DNA from: Saccharibacillus sacchari DSM 19268 | GTDB lineage: Bacteria; Bacillota; Bacilli; Paenibacillales; Paenibacillaceae | Assembly (NCBI RefSeq): GCF_000585395.1 | Contig: NZ_KK073875.1 | Span: 1,876,649-1,940,648, forward strand | Direction of reading: 5' to 3' | DNA: 64,000 nucleotides | Part shown: positions 18,394 to 27,348 of the stretch, in pieces | Numbering within the stretch: position 1 is the stretch's first letter | Layout: each line of letters begins with the position of its first letter | Notes under the pieces: generated by a model | Seen by the model: only the letters and a program-made list of their open reading frames with translations | Told to the model about the DNA's origin: nothing | Databases searched by the model: none | Position numbers and translations under genes: made by a program

Positions 18394-19290
18394 CTATCCC
18401 TCTACCCACGGATTGCGCACCTCGCGGAAAGCTTCGACCGACTTGGTGAGTGTGCCGCCGTTTTGTTCAAGCACCCTTGTATAATTGCGTAGCAGCTTGG
18501 TGAATGGAGACTGGCTGTTGGTTCGGATTTGCTTCTGATACGCCGCTTTCGCTTCAGGATCGATCTTGCGCGTCTCGTAATCGAACAGAGGCACGTTATC
18601 CGTACCGTACAGCACGATATACAGCGATTGATCGTACATCTGCTGCACGACGGCCGTTTCCGGCGTCTTCGGGTAGCTTGCCAAATAGAGGCTTTGGCGT
18701 TCGGCTCTCTCCGTCAGTTCTTCCCAGCTTACGATCAGTCCCGCATCCTTGGTCAGTTCGCTGATCGTTTCGTCCGAACGAATCTTGAGATAATCGGCGT
18801 AACGGTCGGTCGTTCGCGAGGCTTGCTTCATGTAACGCAAATAATCGATTTTCGGGAAAAAGTAGCCTTCGGTCGAGTCGAGCACGTAGCCGTTGTTCTC
18901 GATCTCCGCCAGCAGCTTATCCGCTTGAGCGTTGCCCGTGCGCGTTCCTTTTTTCCAATCGCCGTAAATGCCGTCCGTGTTCATGAGCGCATCCTGAATC
19001 GGCTCTCGGCTCAATGCTTCTTCCAAGCCCGGCAAACGCTTATTCTGTACCGCCTCCAGACGGCGCAGCCAGACGGTCACGGATGTCGGGGATGAAGATG
19101 TCGCGTTTTTTTCGATATAATTCCACATTCCGGACACGTCGCTTTTGGCGGATGCGGCATTGAAACCGGAAGGCGCAGCCGCAGCTTCAACGCGTTCTGC
19201 CGGCAGAATCGAACCGGTCAGAGCGGTCATCAGCGCCATGGCAGCCAAGGCCGGGATTTTTTTGCGGGTACGATTTTTCGCTTCGTTCAT
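18394..19290 (-). CDS. Secreted protein of unknown function
   Basis: A 298-residue protein with a signal peptide (basic NRTRKKIP, hydrophobic core, cleavage near VEAAAA). The mature part is mostly helical and soluble, with KSDVSGMWNYIEKNAT, RRLEAVQNKRLPGLEEAL, and several Trp and Tyr. No catalytic motif or known domain is recognised. AGGAGG before ATG 19290 sets the start; TTG 19293 is less likely. A 185-nt structured RNA candidate ending in a terminator lies 146 bp upstream in the same orientation and may be its leader, which would make this gene riboregulated. That link is inference. Confidence 0.75.
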   Translation of the reverse strand: MNEAKNRTRKKIPALAAMALMTALTGSILPAERVEAAAAPSGFNAASAKSDVSGMWNYIEKNATSSSPTSVTVWLRRLEAVQNKRLPGLEEALSREPIQDALMNTDGIYGDWKKGTRTGNAQADKLLAEIENNGYVLDSTEGYFFPKIDYLRYMKQASRTTDRYADYLKIRSDETISELTKDAGLIVSWEELTERAERQSLYLASYPKTPETAVVQQMYDQSLYIVLYGTDNVPLFDYETRKIDPEAKAAYQKQIRTNSQSPFTKLLRNYTRVLEQNGGTLTKSVEAFREVRNPWVEG

Positions 19291-19433
19291 CAAAAGCCCT
19301 CCTCGGAATATGAACCACTGTGCAAACGAGTTTCATGTAAACGAATTCAAGATCTTTTGCCTATATACGCGCCAATTCGAAAATGGACTCGGAAATTCGA
19401 AAATTTTATGCGAAATACGAAAATAGAGATAAC

Positions 19434-19620
19434 AAAAAGCGACGTTAGGAGCTAAAACTCTTCACGTCGCCCGCTTACTTGTATTCCCCTGTCAACACTA
19501 AAGGCAAGGTTACGCTCCCCTGAGATTTCGTACCCAAACCGTGTACGAAGTCTCCAACGGAATCGCACCTAAAGCGCGTGCGTTTCAGGAAACCGTAATC
19601 CTCTAATTAAGAGTTGACAA
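19434..19620 (-). ncRNA. Candidate structured RNA (stand-alone sRNA or attenuating leader)
   Basis: Reading the minus strand from 19620: TGTCAAC pairs with GTTGACA (19613-19619 with 19490-19496) to close the structure. GGATTACG/CGTAACC and CCTG/CAGG extend it. Inside are hairpins CGCAC/GTGCG and GAGA-TTCGTAC/GTACGAA-TCTC. It ends in GCGACGT/ACGTCGC with T5 (19434-19470). A promoter lies immediately before it. I do not recognise the class; the length and closed shape recall 6S RNA, but conserved positions could not be checked. Confidence 0.55.
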
Positions 19621-19626
19621 GCTTCT

Positions 19627-19656
19627 ATTTTACCGATTCAGCTTCACTCGTTGCAA
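19627..19656 (-). promoter_or_regulatory. Promoter of the candidate RNA, overlapping the copA 3' end
   Basis: On the minus strand TTGCAA (19651-19656), an 18-bp spacer and TAAAAT (19627-19632) place the start point close to 19620, the first base of the closing stem. Confidence 0.55.
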
Positions 19657-22134
19657 GCGCAGCGCGTTCAGCACAACCGAGACGGAGCTGAACGCCATCG
19701 CCGCTCCGGCCAGCCACGGCGCGAGGAAGCCCATGGCCGCAATCGGAATGCCGATCACGTTATAGCCGAGCGCCCAGAACAGGTTTTGGCGAATATTGTC
19801 CATGGTGCGGCGGCTCATCAGGATCGCATCGGCGACGCTGTTCAGATCGCCGCGCATCAATGTGATATCCGCGGCTTCCATCGCCACGTCGGTGCCTGTG
19901 CCGATCGCCATCCCGGTATCCGCTGTCGCCAGCGCCGGTGCATCGTTGATGCCGTCTCCGACCATGGCGACCTTGCGGCCGGCTTTTTGCAGTTTTTTCA
20001 CTTCTTCGGCTTTGCCTTCCGGCAGTACTTCGGCCAGTACATCCTGCTCGCGAATACCGGCTTGGACCGCGATCGCGCGTGCGGTTGCCCGATTATCGCC
20101 AGTAATCATGATGACGCGCAGTCCCGTTTCATGCAGGCGGCGAATCGCTTCCGGCGACGATTCTTTGAGCGTATCCGCTACGGCCACCACGCCCGCCAAT
20201 TGGCTGCCGATCGCGACCAACATCGCCGTTTTCCCTTCGTTTTCGAGGCGTTCCATATCCGCCAATGCGGAAGCCGCATCGACATTTCGCTCTTGCAGCA
20301 AACGGCGCGTACCGACCAGAAGCTCACGGCCGGATACGACAGCCGTAATTCCGTAACCGGGTAGCGATTCGAAACTTTCCGCTTGAGGCATCGCAATGCC
20401 GCGTTCGCCGATTCCGCGCACTAGTGCTTCAGCCAAAGGATGTTCGGACGCATTTTCCGCCGCTCCGACGAGTGCCAGTAGCTCGTTTTCCTCTGTGCGA
20501 TACGCAATGACATCGGTCAGTTCGGGTTTGCCCTTCGTCACCGTGCCCGTTTTGTCCAAAACGATCGTATCCACGCTGCGCGCGGTTTCGAGATGTTCGC
20601 CGCCTTTGAACAGAATGCCGAACTCGGCCGCGCGGCCGGAGCCTGCCATGATCGAAGTGGGCGTAGCCAAGCCAAGCGCGCACGGACAAGCGATAACCAG
20701 CACCGCGATCGCTTTTTCCAAAGCACCCGAGAAATTGCCGGAATCGACCGCGAAATACCAGATCGCGAAGGTCACGATCGCAATCCCCACGACGATCGGC
20801 ACGAAAATTCCGGAGATCACGTCGGCCATGCGTTGGATGGGAGCCTTCGACCCTTGAGCTTCTTCCACGACGCGCACGATCTGTGCCAGCGCGGTGTCGC
20901 GTCCGACCTTCGTCGCTTGAACGAGCAGCGATCCGTTTTTGTTGATCGTGGCTCCGGCAACCGACGAACCCGGCTCTTTGCCGACGGGAAGGCTTTCGCC
21001 GGTCAGCATCGATTCGTCGACGGAAGAGCGGCCTTCGGTCACGACGCCGTCCACCGGAATTTTCTCGCCCGGACGAACCCGCACGATATCGCCGACCGCG
21101 ACTTCTTCGACCGGAATCTCCTTTTCCGCGCCGTCGCGAATCACGATGGCCGCCTTCGCTTGAAGCCCCATCAGGCTGCGAATAGCATCGGACGAGCGGC
21201 CTTTCGCTCTGGACTCGAACCATTTGCCGACCAGTACCAACGTGATCAGCACCGCGCTCGTTTCGAAGTACAACTCCGGCATGCCGTGACCCGCCATGTT
21301 CATCGCGCCGTGTCCGGCAGCATCGCTCGGGGTACCGCCGCCGATTGCCCACTGAACAGATAGGTACAGACTGTAAAAGTAAGCGGCAGACGTTCCCAGC
21401 GCGACCAGCACGTCCATGTTGGCACTGCCGTTACGCAGCGCTTTATAAGCGCCGACGTAGAACTGCCAACCGATAATGAGCTGAACCGGCGTGGCGAGGG
21501 CGAGCTGGAACCAAGGATTCATGAAAATCTCCGGTACGTAAATGAACGAAGTGAACGAGAAATGTCCGGCCATCGCCCAGAGCAGAGGCAGCGAAAGCAG
21601 CGCGGAGATGATCAGCTTGGTCAAGCGTTTACGATCTTCGCCGCCGCGATCGCGTTCTTCGCCCTCCTGCTTCAGCTTCGCCCCGTAGCCGAGCTGCTGG
21701 ACTTTGCGCATGATATCCCCGGAATCGAGCGCACCCGGCGAGTATTCCACGTGCGCAGTCTCCAGGGCAAGATTGACGCTGGCGTTCAGGACGCCGGGCA
21801 TCCGGTTCAAGCCTTTTTCGATCCGGGCCGAACAAGCGGCGCAGGTCATTCCGGTGATATCGAAGTCCGAGGCGTCCTTGACCGTGCCGTAACCGAGCGA
21901 TTCGATCTTGCGTTCGATCTCGGCGATGTCCGTTTCTTTCGGATTATAATCGACGGATGCTTTTTCCAGCGCCAGATTGACGTTGGCTGCGGCGATGCCT
22001 GGCATCCGGTTCAAGCCTTTCTCGATGCGGTTCGAGCAGGCTGCACAGGTCATGCCGCTGATTTGCAGAGTAGCTTGTTGGGTGCGGGCATTAGGCGGCG
22101 TTGGTGAATCCGGTGCCTGTGTTCGGGTAGACAT
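19630..22134 (-). CDS. copA: Copper-exporting P1B-type ATPase
   Basis: An 834-residue pump that exports Cu(I) across the membrane. Two N-terminal heavy-metal domains carry [10 protein letters not shown] and [10 protein letters not shown]. Eight membrane spans include CPC in [15 protein letters not shown]. The A domain has TGESLPV, the P domain DKTGT and the N domain the SEHPLAEA His motif; [13 protein letters not shown] completes the set. A Met/His-rich loop ([14 protein letters not shown], about residue 270) between the first spans may help collect copper outside. GGAGG precedes ATG 22134 and a CsoR operator lies 29-45 bp upstream, so copper induction is expected. Confidence 0.97.
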   Translation of the reverse strand: MSTRTQAPDSPTPPNARTQQATLQISGMTCAACSNRIEKGLNRMPGIAAANVNLALEKASVDYNPKETDIAEIERKIESLGYGTVKDASDFDITGMTCAACSARIEKGLNRMPGVLNASVNLALETAHVEYSPGALDSGDIMRKVQQLGYGAKLKQEGEERDRGGEDRKRLTKLIISALLSLPLLWAMAGHFSFTSFIYVPEIFMNPWFQLALATPVQLIIGWQFYVGAYKALRNGSANMDVLVALGTSAAYFYSLYLSVQWAIGGGTPSDAAGHGAMNMAGHGMPELYFETSAVLITLVLVGKWFESRAKGRSSDAIRSLMGLQAKAAIVIRDGAEKEIPVEEVAVGDIVRVRPGEKIPVDGVVTEGRSSVDESMLTGESLPVGKEPGSSVAGATINKNGSLLVQATKVGRDTALAQIVRVVEEAQGSKAPIQRMADVISGIFVPIVVGIAIVTFAIWYFAVDSGNFSGALEKAIAVLVIACPCALGLATPTSIMAGSGRAAEFGILFKGGEHLETARSVDTIVLDKTGTVTKGKPELTDVIAYRTEENELLALVGAAENASEHPLAEALVRGIGERGIAMPQAESFESLPGYGITAVVSGRELLVGTRRLLQERNVDAASALADMERLENEGKTAMLVAIGSQLAGVVAVADTLKESSPEAIRRLHETGLRVIMITGDNRATARAIAVQAGIREQDVLAEVLPEGKAEEVKKLQKAGRKVAMVGDGINDAPALATADTGMAIGTGTDVAMEAADITLMRGDLNSVADAILMSRRTMDNIRQNLFWALGYNVIGIPIAAMGFLAPWLAGAAMAFSSVSVVLNALRLQRVKLNR

Positions 22135-22162
22135 GGGGGCGACCTCCTTTTTGATTTATAAT

Positions 22163-22179
22163 ATACCCCATAGGGGTAT
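22163..22179. promoter_or_regulatory. CsoR operator upstream of copA
   Basis: ATACCCCATAGGGGTAT is a 17-bp perfect palindrome of the CsoR type, overlapping the copA promoter region (TATA-rich sequence beside it). Confidence 0.88.
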
Positions 22180-22311
22180 GTTTCACAGCTGAGAAAAGGC
22201 CGATTTCGGCCTTGAGCAATCTTGAAAAGCGTTCGGAAGGTGCCGGCCGGGATTACTCCCGCTGCTCGCCTTGATTGGATGCCGATCCGCGATGTCGCAG
22301 GATTTTACTTT

Positions 22312-22454
22312 TAACGGATCGATATAACGCTTAAAAGCAAAAATCGGCTGTTTGCAAATTCTAACGGAACGAGGCGACGCTTAGCCGAGAAAATCGTTCC
22401 TTTTTGTTGGATTTGAGCCTTATTTGGACGTCTAAGCGTTTCTACGATCCGTTA
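22312..22454. repeat. Three copies of a 22-bp repeat, TAACGGAnCGnnnnnACGCTTA
   Basis: Copies are at 22312-22333 and 22362-22383 on the plus strand and 22433-22454 inverted. The ends TAACGGA and ACGCTTA are fixed while five central bases vary. The stretch 22180-22560 between copA and copZ contains no gene; these repeats are all I can name in it. Confidence 0.7.
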
Positions 22455-22558
22455 CGTTTGAAAGCTGATGCAAATCAGGCGTTTAACGGACATGCGATCC
22501 TTTAAAATTCGGACGCCGGAACGGCAGTTTGTTGAATCGAAAAAAGCTGCCGGCAAAC

Positions 22559-22608
22559 AGAAAAGTCCGACGAGTTGACAAAGTGCTGGGATTGGCTCGA
22601 CGGACTTG
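22559..22608 (-). terminator. Terminator of copZ
   Basis: AAGTCCG-CGAG (22563-22574) pairs with CTCG-CGGACTT (22596-22607) and ends in TTTTC on the minus strand. Confidence 0.75.
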
Positions 22609-22620
22609 ATGCGGCACGGA

Positions 22621-22821
22621 TTAAACGATGTCGTAGCCTTGGTCTTCGATTGCCGCTTTGACCGCGTCGAGGCTGACCGTAGCTTCATCGTAGGAGACGT
22701 CTACGGTTTTCGCGCCGAGATCGACCGTGCCTTGCGCTCCGGCTTCTTTTACCGCGCCTTCGACGGCTTTGACGCAGTGGTTGCAGGACATGCCTTCGAC
22801 GTTAAGGGTTGTAGTTTGCAT
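22621..22821 (-). CDS. copZ: Copper chaperone CopZ
   Basis: A 66-residue single heavy-metal-associated domain (MQTTTLNVEGMSCNHCVKAV). MxCxxC binds Cu(I) and delivers it to the CopA N-terminal domains or CsoR in the cytosol; the second Cys pair position reads SCNHC, with His between the ligands as in other CopZ proteins. AAGGAGGAA precedes ATG 22821; the longer reading to 22863 has no site. Its own terminator separates it from copA, and csoR is 300 bp upstream with two tandem repeats in between, so it may be read from the csoR promoter. Confidence 0.95.
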   Translation of the reverse strand: MQTTTLNVEGMSCNHCVKAVEGAVKEAGAQGTVDLGAKTVDVSYDEATVSLDAVKAAIEDQGYDIV

Positions 22822-22884
22822 GGATGGTTCCTCCTTGGGGAATGGGATTTTAAAAGCTTTCATCTAAAGTTGCTGATGAAAAAT

Positions 22885-23125
22885 TGCGAACATTTTAAAT
22901 CTTCGTAACCCTGATTGAAATCGCTCCTCAGATACCTTTTGTTGCAAGTTGAACCGTCTTGCAACAAAAGCTTTGATCAAAGTCGCTAAGTGGAAGGTTA
23001 CGAATATTTTAGAATGTTTATAATCCTTATCGGAATCGCTCCTTGGATACCTTTTGTTACAAGCTAAACCGTCTTGCAACAAAAGCCTTCGTCAAAGTCG
23101 CTAATTGATGATTATAAACATTTTC
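22885..23125. repeat. Two tandem ~125-bp palindromic elements between csoR and copZ
   Basis: Each unit has a hairpin CTTTTGTTGCAAG/CTTGCAACAAAAG (one mismatch in unit 2), the flanks AATCGCTCC and CAAAGTCGCTAA, and outer arms. Unit 1 arms read CTTCGTAACC/GGTTACGAA, unit 2 arms AATGTTTATAATC/GATTATAAACATT. The units share the junction near 23011-23025, and unit 2 ends at the csoR stop codon. No gene is present in this 302-bp gap. Confidence 0.75.
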
Positions 23126-23477
23126 ACTTCAATAATTTATTCACCGTAATCAACAATTCGTCAATCACTTCAGTCTCTCCTGCCTCGATCCGTTCGACTA
23201 CGCAGCTTTTCATATGGCCTTCGAGCAAAAGGCGACCGACGCTGTTGAGGGCGGATTGGGCGGCGGCGATCTGGTTGAGAACGTCGTCGCAATACGTATC
23301 CTTTTCGATCATGCCTTTGATGCCGCGGATTTGGCCTTCGACGCGGTTCAGCCGGGAAACGAGATTGCTTTTCGTCGCTTCGGAATGATGACTTTTACGC
23401 GGCAGCTTACCATCTTCTCCAGGCGTATGACAGTGCTCGCCTTCCGAAACCGGCTCCACCTTCTTCTGAATCGTCAT
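23124..23477 (-). CDS. csoR: Copper-sensing repressor CsoR
   Basis: A 117-residue all-helical repressor (DUF156). Cu(I) ligands of the family are present: Cys in DTYCDDVL, His and Cys in LLEGHMKSCV. The helix motif RLNRVEGQIRGIKGMI is typical. Copper binding releases it from GGG-rich operators, and one lies in front of its own gene (23534-23550) and one in front of copA. The N-terminal tail carries an extra EHCH. AAGGGAG supports ATG 23477; the reading to 23510 is rejected. Confidence 0.95.
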   Translation of the reverse strand: MTIQKKVEPVSEGEHCHTPGEDGKLPRKSHHSEATKSNLVSRLNRVEGQIRGIKGMIEKDTYCDDVLNQIAAAQSALNSVGRLLLEGHMKSCVVERIEAGETEVIDELLITVNKLLK

Positions 23478-23533
23478 AGGTCCACTCCCTTCTTGGATGT
23501 ATGAGTCCACCTTATATCTGCCACCATTCTAAT

Positions 23534-23550
23534 ATACCCCCATAGGGTAT
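23534..23550. promoter_or_regulatory. CsoR operator upstream of csoR
   Basis: ATACCCCCATAGGGTAT matches the copA operator and predicts copper-responsive autoregulation. Confidence 0.87.
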
Positions 23551-23671
23551 GTAAAGAGCTTTTAGATATTTCTTTGGCTACAGCACATAATTGTGATCAG
23601 AATATGAAATTTTTAATCTTCTTTCCCTTACCTACTCCCCCTCAAAAAGAAATCTTGCGAGGGACGACCTA

Positions 23672-23805
23672 GCGGAGGGAGAAATTCAGTGAGACAGAGG
23701 CTTTCATGGAAAGCCTCCGGTAACACCGGCTGAAGTGTTGGCCTTTGAGCGCGGAAAGCCGTAGGCTTTCTGCGCGAGACAGCGTTCTGAACGAATTTCT
23801 CCCGC
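23672..23805 (+). repeat. Intergenic palindromic repeat, copy B
   Basis: GCGGAGGGAGAAATTC (23672-23687) pairs with GAATTTCTCCCGC (23793-23805); further arms GCGAGGG/CCCTCGC reach 23656-23819. Internal stems are AGGCTTTC/GAAAGCCT, then GTGTTGGCCTTTGAG, GCGGAAAGCC/GGCTTTCTGC and GAGACAGCG. It fills most of the gap before tdk. Confidence 0.75.
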
Positions 23806-23894
23806 AGCGCCTCCCTCGCCAATTTCTCTTTGTCCCCCTCTTTTTTCCTGCTACAATGAAGGTCGGACTTCACAGCTAAGGAGCGAATACGATA

Positions 23895-24470
23895 ATGGCG
23901 CAACTTTTTTTCAAATACGGGGCAATGAACAGCGGGAAATCGATCGAGATCCTGAAGGTCGCCCATAACTACGAGGAACAAAACAAAAACGTGCTGATCT
24001 TCACCTCCGGCATCGACGATCGCGACGAGGTCGGCCATGTCTCTTCCCGAATCGGGATGAAGCGCGAAGCGATTCCGGTGTACGCGAACACGAACCTGTA
24101 CAACGAAGTGAAAAACTATCAAGGCCAAAAGATCAGCTGCGTGCTGTTCGACGAAGTGCAATTTGTCACCAAGGAGCAAGTGCTGCAAATGACGCAAATC
24201 GTGGACGAGCTGAACATCCCGGTCATGGGCTTCGGTCTCAAAAACGACTTCCGCAACGAATTGTTCGAAGGCAGCCAGTACATGCTTTTATATGCGGACA
24301 AAATCGAGGAAATGAAAACGATTTGCTGGTTCTGCGAGCGCAAAGCCACGATGGCGCTGCGCGTCGACGAGAACCGCAAACCGCTTTACGACGGCGAACA
24401 GATCCAGATCGGCGGCAACGACCGTTACTTCCCCGTTTGCCGCAAATGCCACGCCAACCCGCCGCTTTAA
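23895..24470 (+). CDS. tdk: Thymidine kinase
   Basis: A 191-residue type II thymidine kinase that phosphorylates thymidine to dTMP for salvage. The P-loop is GAMNSGKS, the Asp/Glu motif is VLFDEVQFV, and a structural zinc site is formed by CWFC and CRKC. The lid region and the [14 protein letters not shown] end match the family. Length is typical. AAGGAG precedes the ATG at a slightly long spacing. It is monocistronic and ends in a strong terminator. Confidence 0.95.
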   Translation: MAQLFFKYGAMNSGKSIEILKVAHNYEEQNKNVLIFTSGIDDRDEVGHVSSRIGMKREAIPVYANTNLYNEVKNYQGQKISCVLFDEVQFVTKEQVLQMTQIVDELNIPVMGFGLKNDFRNELFEGSQYMLLYADKIEEMKTICWFCERKATMALRVDENRKPLYDGEQIQIGGNDRYFPVCRKCHANPPL

Positions 24471-24494
24471 GCCGATCCATCCCGAAAAATAGAT

Positions 24495-24533
24495 AGGCCA
24501 GCGTTCTTCTTCCGAAGAGAATGCTGGCCTTTT
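24495..24533 (+). terminator. Terminator of tdk
   Basis: AGGCCAGCGTTCT pairs with AGAATGCTGGCCT and is followed by TTTT. Confidence 0.88.
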
Positions 24534-24650
24534 GCCGTAAAATGAACTTTTTGCCCGATACCCCCTACCCGTACCTCTTTCTTTTTTTCCAAGACATATA
24601 AGGCACAGATCAATCGATCCCCGCGGTTCCAGCTTTTCCGTGTCCGGAGC

Positions 24651-25901
24651 TTATTGAGTCGTCGGCTGTACGTCTGTCACGCGATTCTGCCGAAGCTCCC
24701 GATACAACGAACCGACCATCCATAACAGCAGCCCCACATTCGCATAAACGACCGCCAATCCCGTATATGTTCCGATTGCTCCCGCCTGCACCATCCACAG
24801 ATTGGCGGTTACGCTCAGGCTAAGCAAGATCGCCGGAACTCTCCATTTGCGATCATAAAGACAGACGAAGATCGACAGGACCAGTGCAGGAACGCTATAA
24901 CGTTCGTGAATCTCGGTCGGCAGCATGAAAAAGGCGAAATTGACGAGTGCGGCGCTTTTGAGCAGCGACGGAGCATTCAGACGACTTTTCCATAAATAAA
25001 CAGCCGTGAACGCGACGAACAGCGCAAGCAGCAGAAAACCGGCCGAGCGCAGCGTAAGAAAGCCGAGAACACGTGTCGTATCCGGCGTGGTCGGCGACGT
25101 GCCGATGAAGTAATACCAGATGTTCATCGCGTTCATCGTCACCTGCGGATACATGCCGACGGCGCTGAGATAAGCTCCTTTTACCATCGCCCGAAGACCG
25201 CCTGACATCGCGAAAAATACCGTTGTTGCGCCCGCGATGCCTGCAAAACCTGCTGCGAACAGCGCCAGCGAACGAACGCCTTGCCGATCGGCCAAGCGTC
25301 GCAGGAAATAAATGCCCAGCACGGCCAGCAGCGTCACGGCCTGAAACTTGCTCAGCAGCGCCAGCGCAAACAATACGCCCGCAAGCAAAGGGAGATTCGG
25401 CAGCACCAGCAGCGTCGCGGCCATCAGCATGCCGTGCAGCATATCGACCTGCCCCCAAGACGCGCTGCCGAAGATCAAGGCCGGATTCAAAGCCAGCAGC
25501 GCCAGTACGAATAATCGGCTGCGCGTGCGTCCCAGGGAGCGGGTCAAAGGCAGAGCGGCGGCGAGCAGAATCAGATCAAGCATGATCAGCACGCCTTTAA
25601 AAGAAAGTTCCCCCGCCGTCGGCACGATCCCGAACCATCCGACCGCTTCGCGATAAAGATCCATCAGCAGCAGGAAAATCGGCGGATAGTTGATGTTGCT
25701 TCCTTCGATATATACGCTTGCCAATCCGCGCTGCCGCACCTGCTCCATCCAGTCGACGAAAAGCTGCTGGTCGCTCATGAAGCCTCCGTGCGGTAAAGCG
25801 ACAATGAAGCGGATTCCCGCGGCAGCGACGCCTAGCAGCACGATCCAGATCATGAATGCCCGGTCGGATAAAACCTTTCGTCGCTCCTCCTGTTTTCGCA
25901 T
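24651..25901 (-). CDS. GT-C type integral-membrane glycosyltransferase (GT87/mannosyltransferase-like)
   Basis: About 416 residues with ten or more hydrophobic spans. The first periplasmic-type loop carries SDQQLFVDWMEQVRQRGLAS and INYPPIFLLLMDLYRE, the acidic/NYPP pattern of polyprenyl-phosphate-sugar-dependent GT-C enzymes. It probably transfers a sugar from a lipid carrier to an outside acceptor. The acceptor is unknown. I choose ATG 25901 (MRKQEERRK), preceded by GGGAGG; the in-frame extension to 26009 or 26042 has only a weak site and adds a polar, unlikely leader. It is divergent from the MBL gene. Confidence 0.8.
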   Translation of the reverse strand: MRKQEERRKVLSDRAFMIWIVLLGVAAAGIRFIVALPHGGFMSDQQLFVDWMEQVRQRGLASVYIEGSNINYPPIFLLLMDLYREAVGWFGIVPTAGELSFKGVLIMLDLILLAAALPLTRSLGRTRSRLFVLALLALNPALIFGSASWGQVDMLHGMLMAATLLVLPNLPLLAGVLFALALLSKFQAVTLLAVLGIYFLRRLADRQGVRSLALFAAGFAGIAGATTVFFAMSGGLRAMVKGAYLSAVGMYPQVTMNAMNIWYYFIGTSPTTPDTTRVLGFLTLRSAGFLLLALFVAFTAVYLWKSRLNAPSLLKSAALVNFAFFMLPTEIHERYSVPALVLSIFVCLYDRKWRVPAILLSLSVTANLWMVQAGAIGTYTGLAVVYANVGLLLWMVGSLYRELRQNRVTDVQPTTQ

Positions 25902-26146
25902 CGTTCGCTTCCTCCCTGCTTCTGTCGAACCGCGCTTTATCGCGGCATTCGAATCGACGGCGATGCCGCGAATCCCGGCAGCGTTCGAATTCGGTTGATT
26001 TGCGCTCATCATAGCATGCCGCCATCGGCCGCTCAACTTCACGTTCGTTGCCGCGAAATTGTGGGAATTGACCGCTATGCTGCTGTGTCAGCCCTCCCCG
26101 TTACGGGTAAAACAGGGCAACTCATCCATGTGGAGGTGCAACGTTC

Positions 26147-26989
26147 ATGCAAGGATACCCCAACTCCGGCGCGCCGAATGCAAGCCGTCCCGAAGACCGG
26201 TTGCCCGAAGACGTCACTTATCTGCGCACCAAAATCGTCAATGTCGTCATGATCGGCAGGCCGGGAGGCGAATGGGTACTCGTCGATACCGGAATGCCCG
26301 GTTCCGCGTCCAAGATCGTAAAGGCGGCTCGCGAACGCTTCGGGCGGGAACGACCCGAGGCGATCCTGCTTACCCACGGACACTTCGACCATACCGGTTC
26401 GCTTGATGATCTGCTGGATCTGTTCCCTGACGTCCCTTTATATGCTCACGAACAAGAACTTCCGTTCCTGACGGGAAAAGCGGATTATCCGCCCGGCGAT
26501 CCCACCGTCGGCGGAGGGCTGATGGCGGCGTCGGCTCCGTTTTACCCGAACAAAGGCATCGATCTCGGAGAGCGCGTTCAGCCGCTGCCTGCGGATGGGA
26601 GCGTTCCCTTCCTTCCCGAATGGCGCTGGCTGCATACCCCGGGCCATTCGGAAGGGCATATCTCGCTGTTTCGCAGCTCGGACGGTACGCTGGTGGCCGG
26701 GGATGCTTTTATCACGGTGAAGCAGGAGTCCGCACTCGCGGTACTCACTCAGCGCCGAGAGATTCACGGACCGCCCACCTACTTCACGCCGAATTGGGAA
26801 GCAGCGCGTACCTCGGTCGCCCGATTGGCCGCTTTACGGCCCGCTTCGGCCATCACCGGCCACGGCGAGCCGATGGCGGGAGCCGAGCTTTCGGAAGGAC
26901 TCGAGCAGCTAAGCAGCAATTTCGATACAGTAGCGGTTCCCGCGGCAGGCCGTTACGTGGATTCGGCGCATATCGACCCGCCGTCCTGA
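26147..26989 (+). CDS. Metallo-beta-lactamase-fold hydrolase
   Basis: A 280-residue cytosolic MBL-fold protein. The dinuclear metal site is complete: THGHFDHTG (HxHxDH), HTPGHSEGH, VAGDAF and ITGHGEPM. The class is the glyoxalase II-like/hydroxyacylglutathione-hydrolase-like group of unknown substrate. TGGAGG stands before the ATG. No operon partner is evident. Confidence 0.85.
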   Translation: MQGYPNSGAPNASRPEDRLPEDVTYLRTKIVNVVMIGRPGGEWVLVDTGMPGSASKIVKAARERFGRERPEAILLTHGHFDHTGSLDDLLDLFPDVPLYAHEQELPFLTGKADYPPGDPTVGGGLMAASAPFYPNKGIDLGERVQPLPADGSVPFLPEWRWLHTPGHSEGHISLFRSSDGTLVAGDAFITVKQESALAVLTQRREIHGPPTYFTPNWEAARTSVARLAALRPASAITGHGEPMAGAELSEGLEQLSSNFDTVAVPAAGRYVDSAHIDPPS

Positions 26990-27229
26990 ACCCGTATCTT
27001 GCCTGCAACTGCTCGAATCGTTCTTTAAGCAGGCAGTCCGTTATCTTTTATCGAATTTTCAGCTTTGCCTCATTCCCTACTCACTTGCCTTTCATAGACT
27101 GGGAGTTAAGAATCGACAAATTCTTAACTTCTGGTCTTTTTCGCATGTTTTTGTCGAATTAAATCGAACAATAAACAATAAAACTCTTTCTTTCGACAAA
27201 ATAAAATCCAATAAATTCAAAAAAAGCAT

Positions 27230-27256
27230 TAAAAACTCTTTTTAAACGACCGATAT
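27230..27256 (+). promoter_or_regulatory. SigD-type promoter of the chemoreceptor
   Basis: TAAA (27230-27233), 15 bp, ACCGATAT (27249-27256) differs from the flagellar sigma consensus TAAA-N15-GCCGATAT at one base. The rest of 26990-27348 is AT-rich without a gene. Confidence 0.75.
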
Positions 27257-27348
27257 ACTTATTAACAGAGTTTATTCGACAAAATAAGACCTTTGATACA
27301 GGGACGGATTTTTCCGCTCTCTGTCGAGAAGCACGGGAGGCCCACACC

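Noticed and set aside
23628..24197. 189-codon minus frame across repeat B and tdk
   Set aside because: It runs through the palindromic repeat and antisense to tdk, with no start signal.
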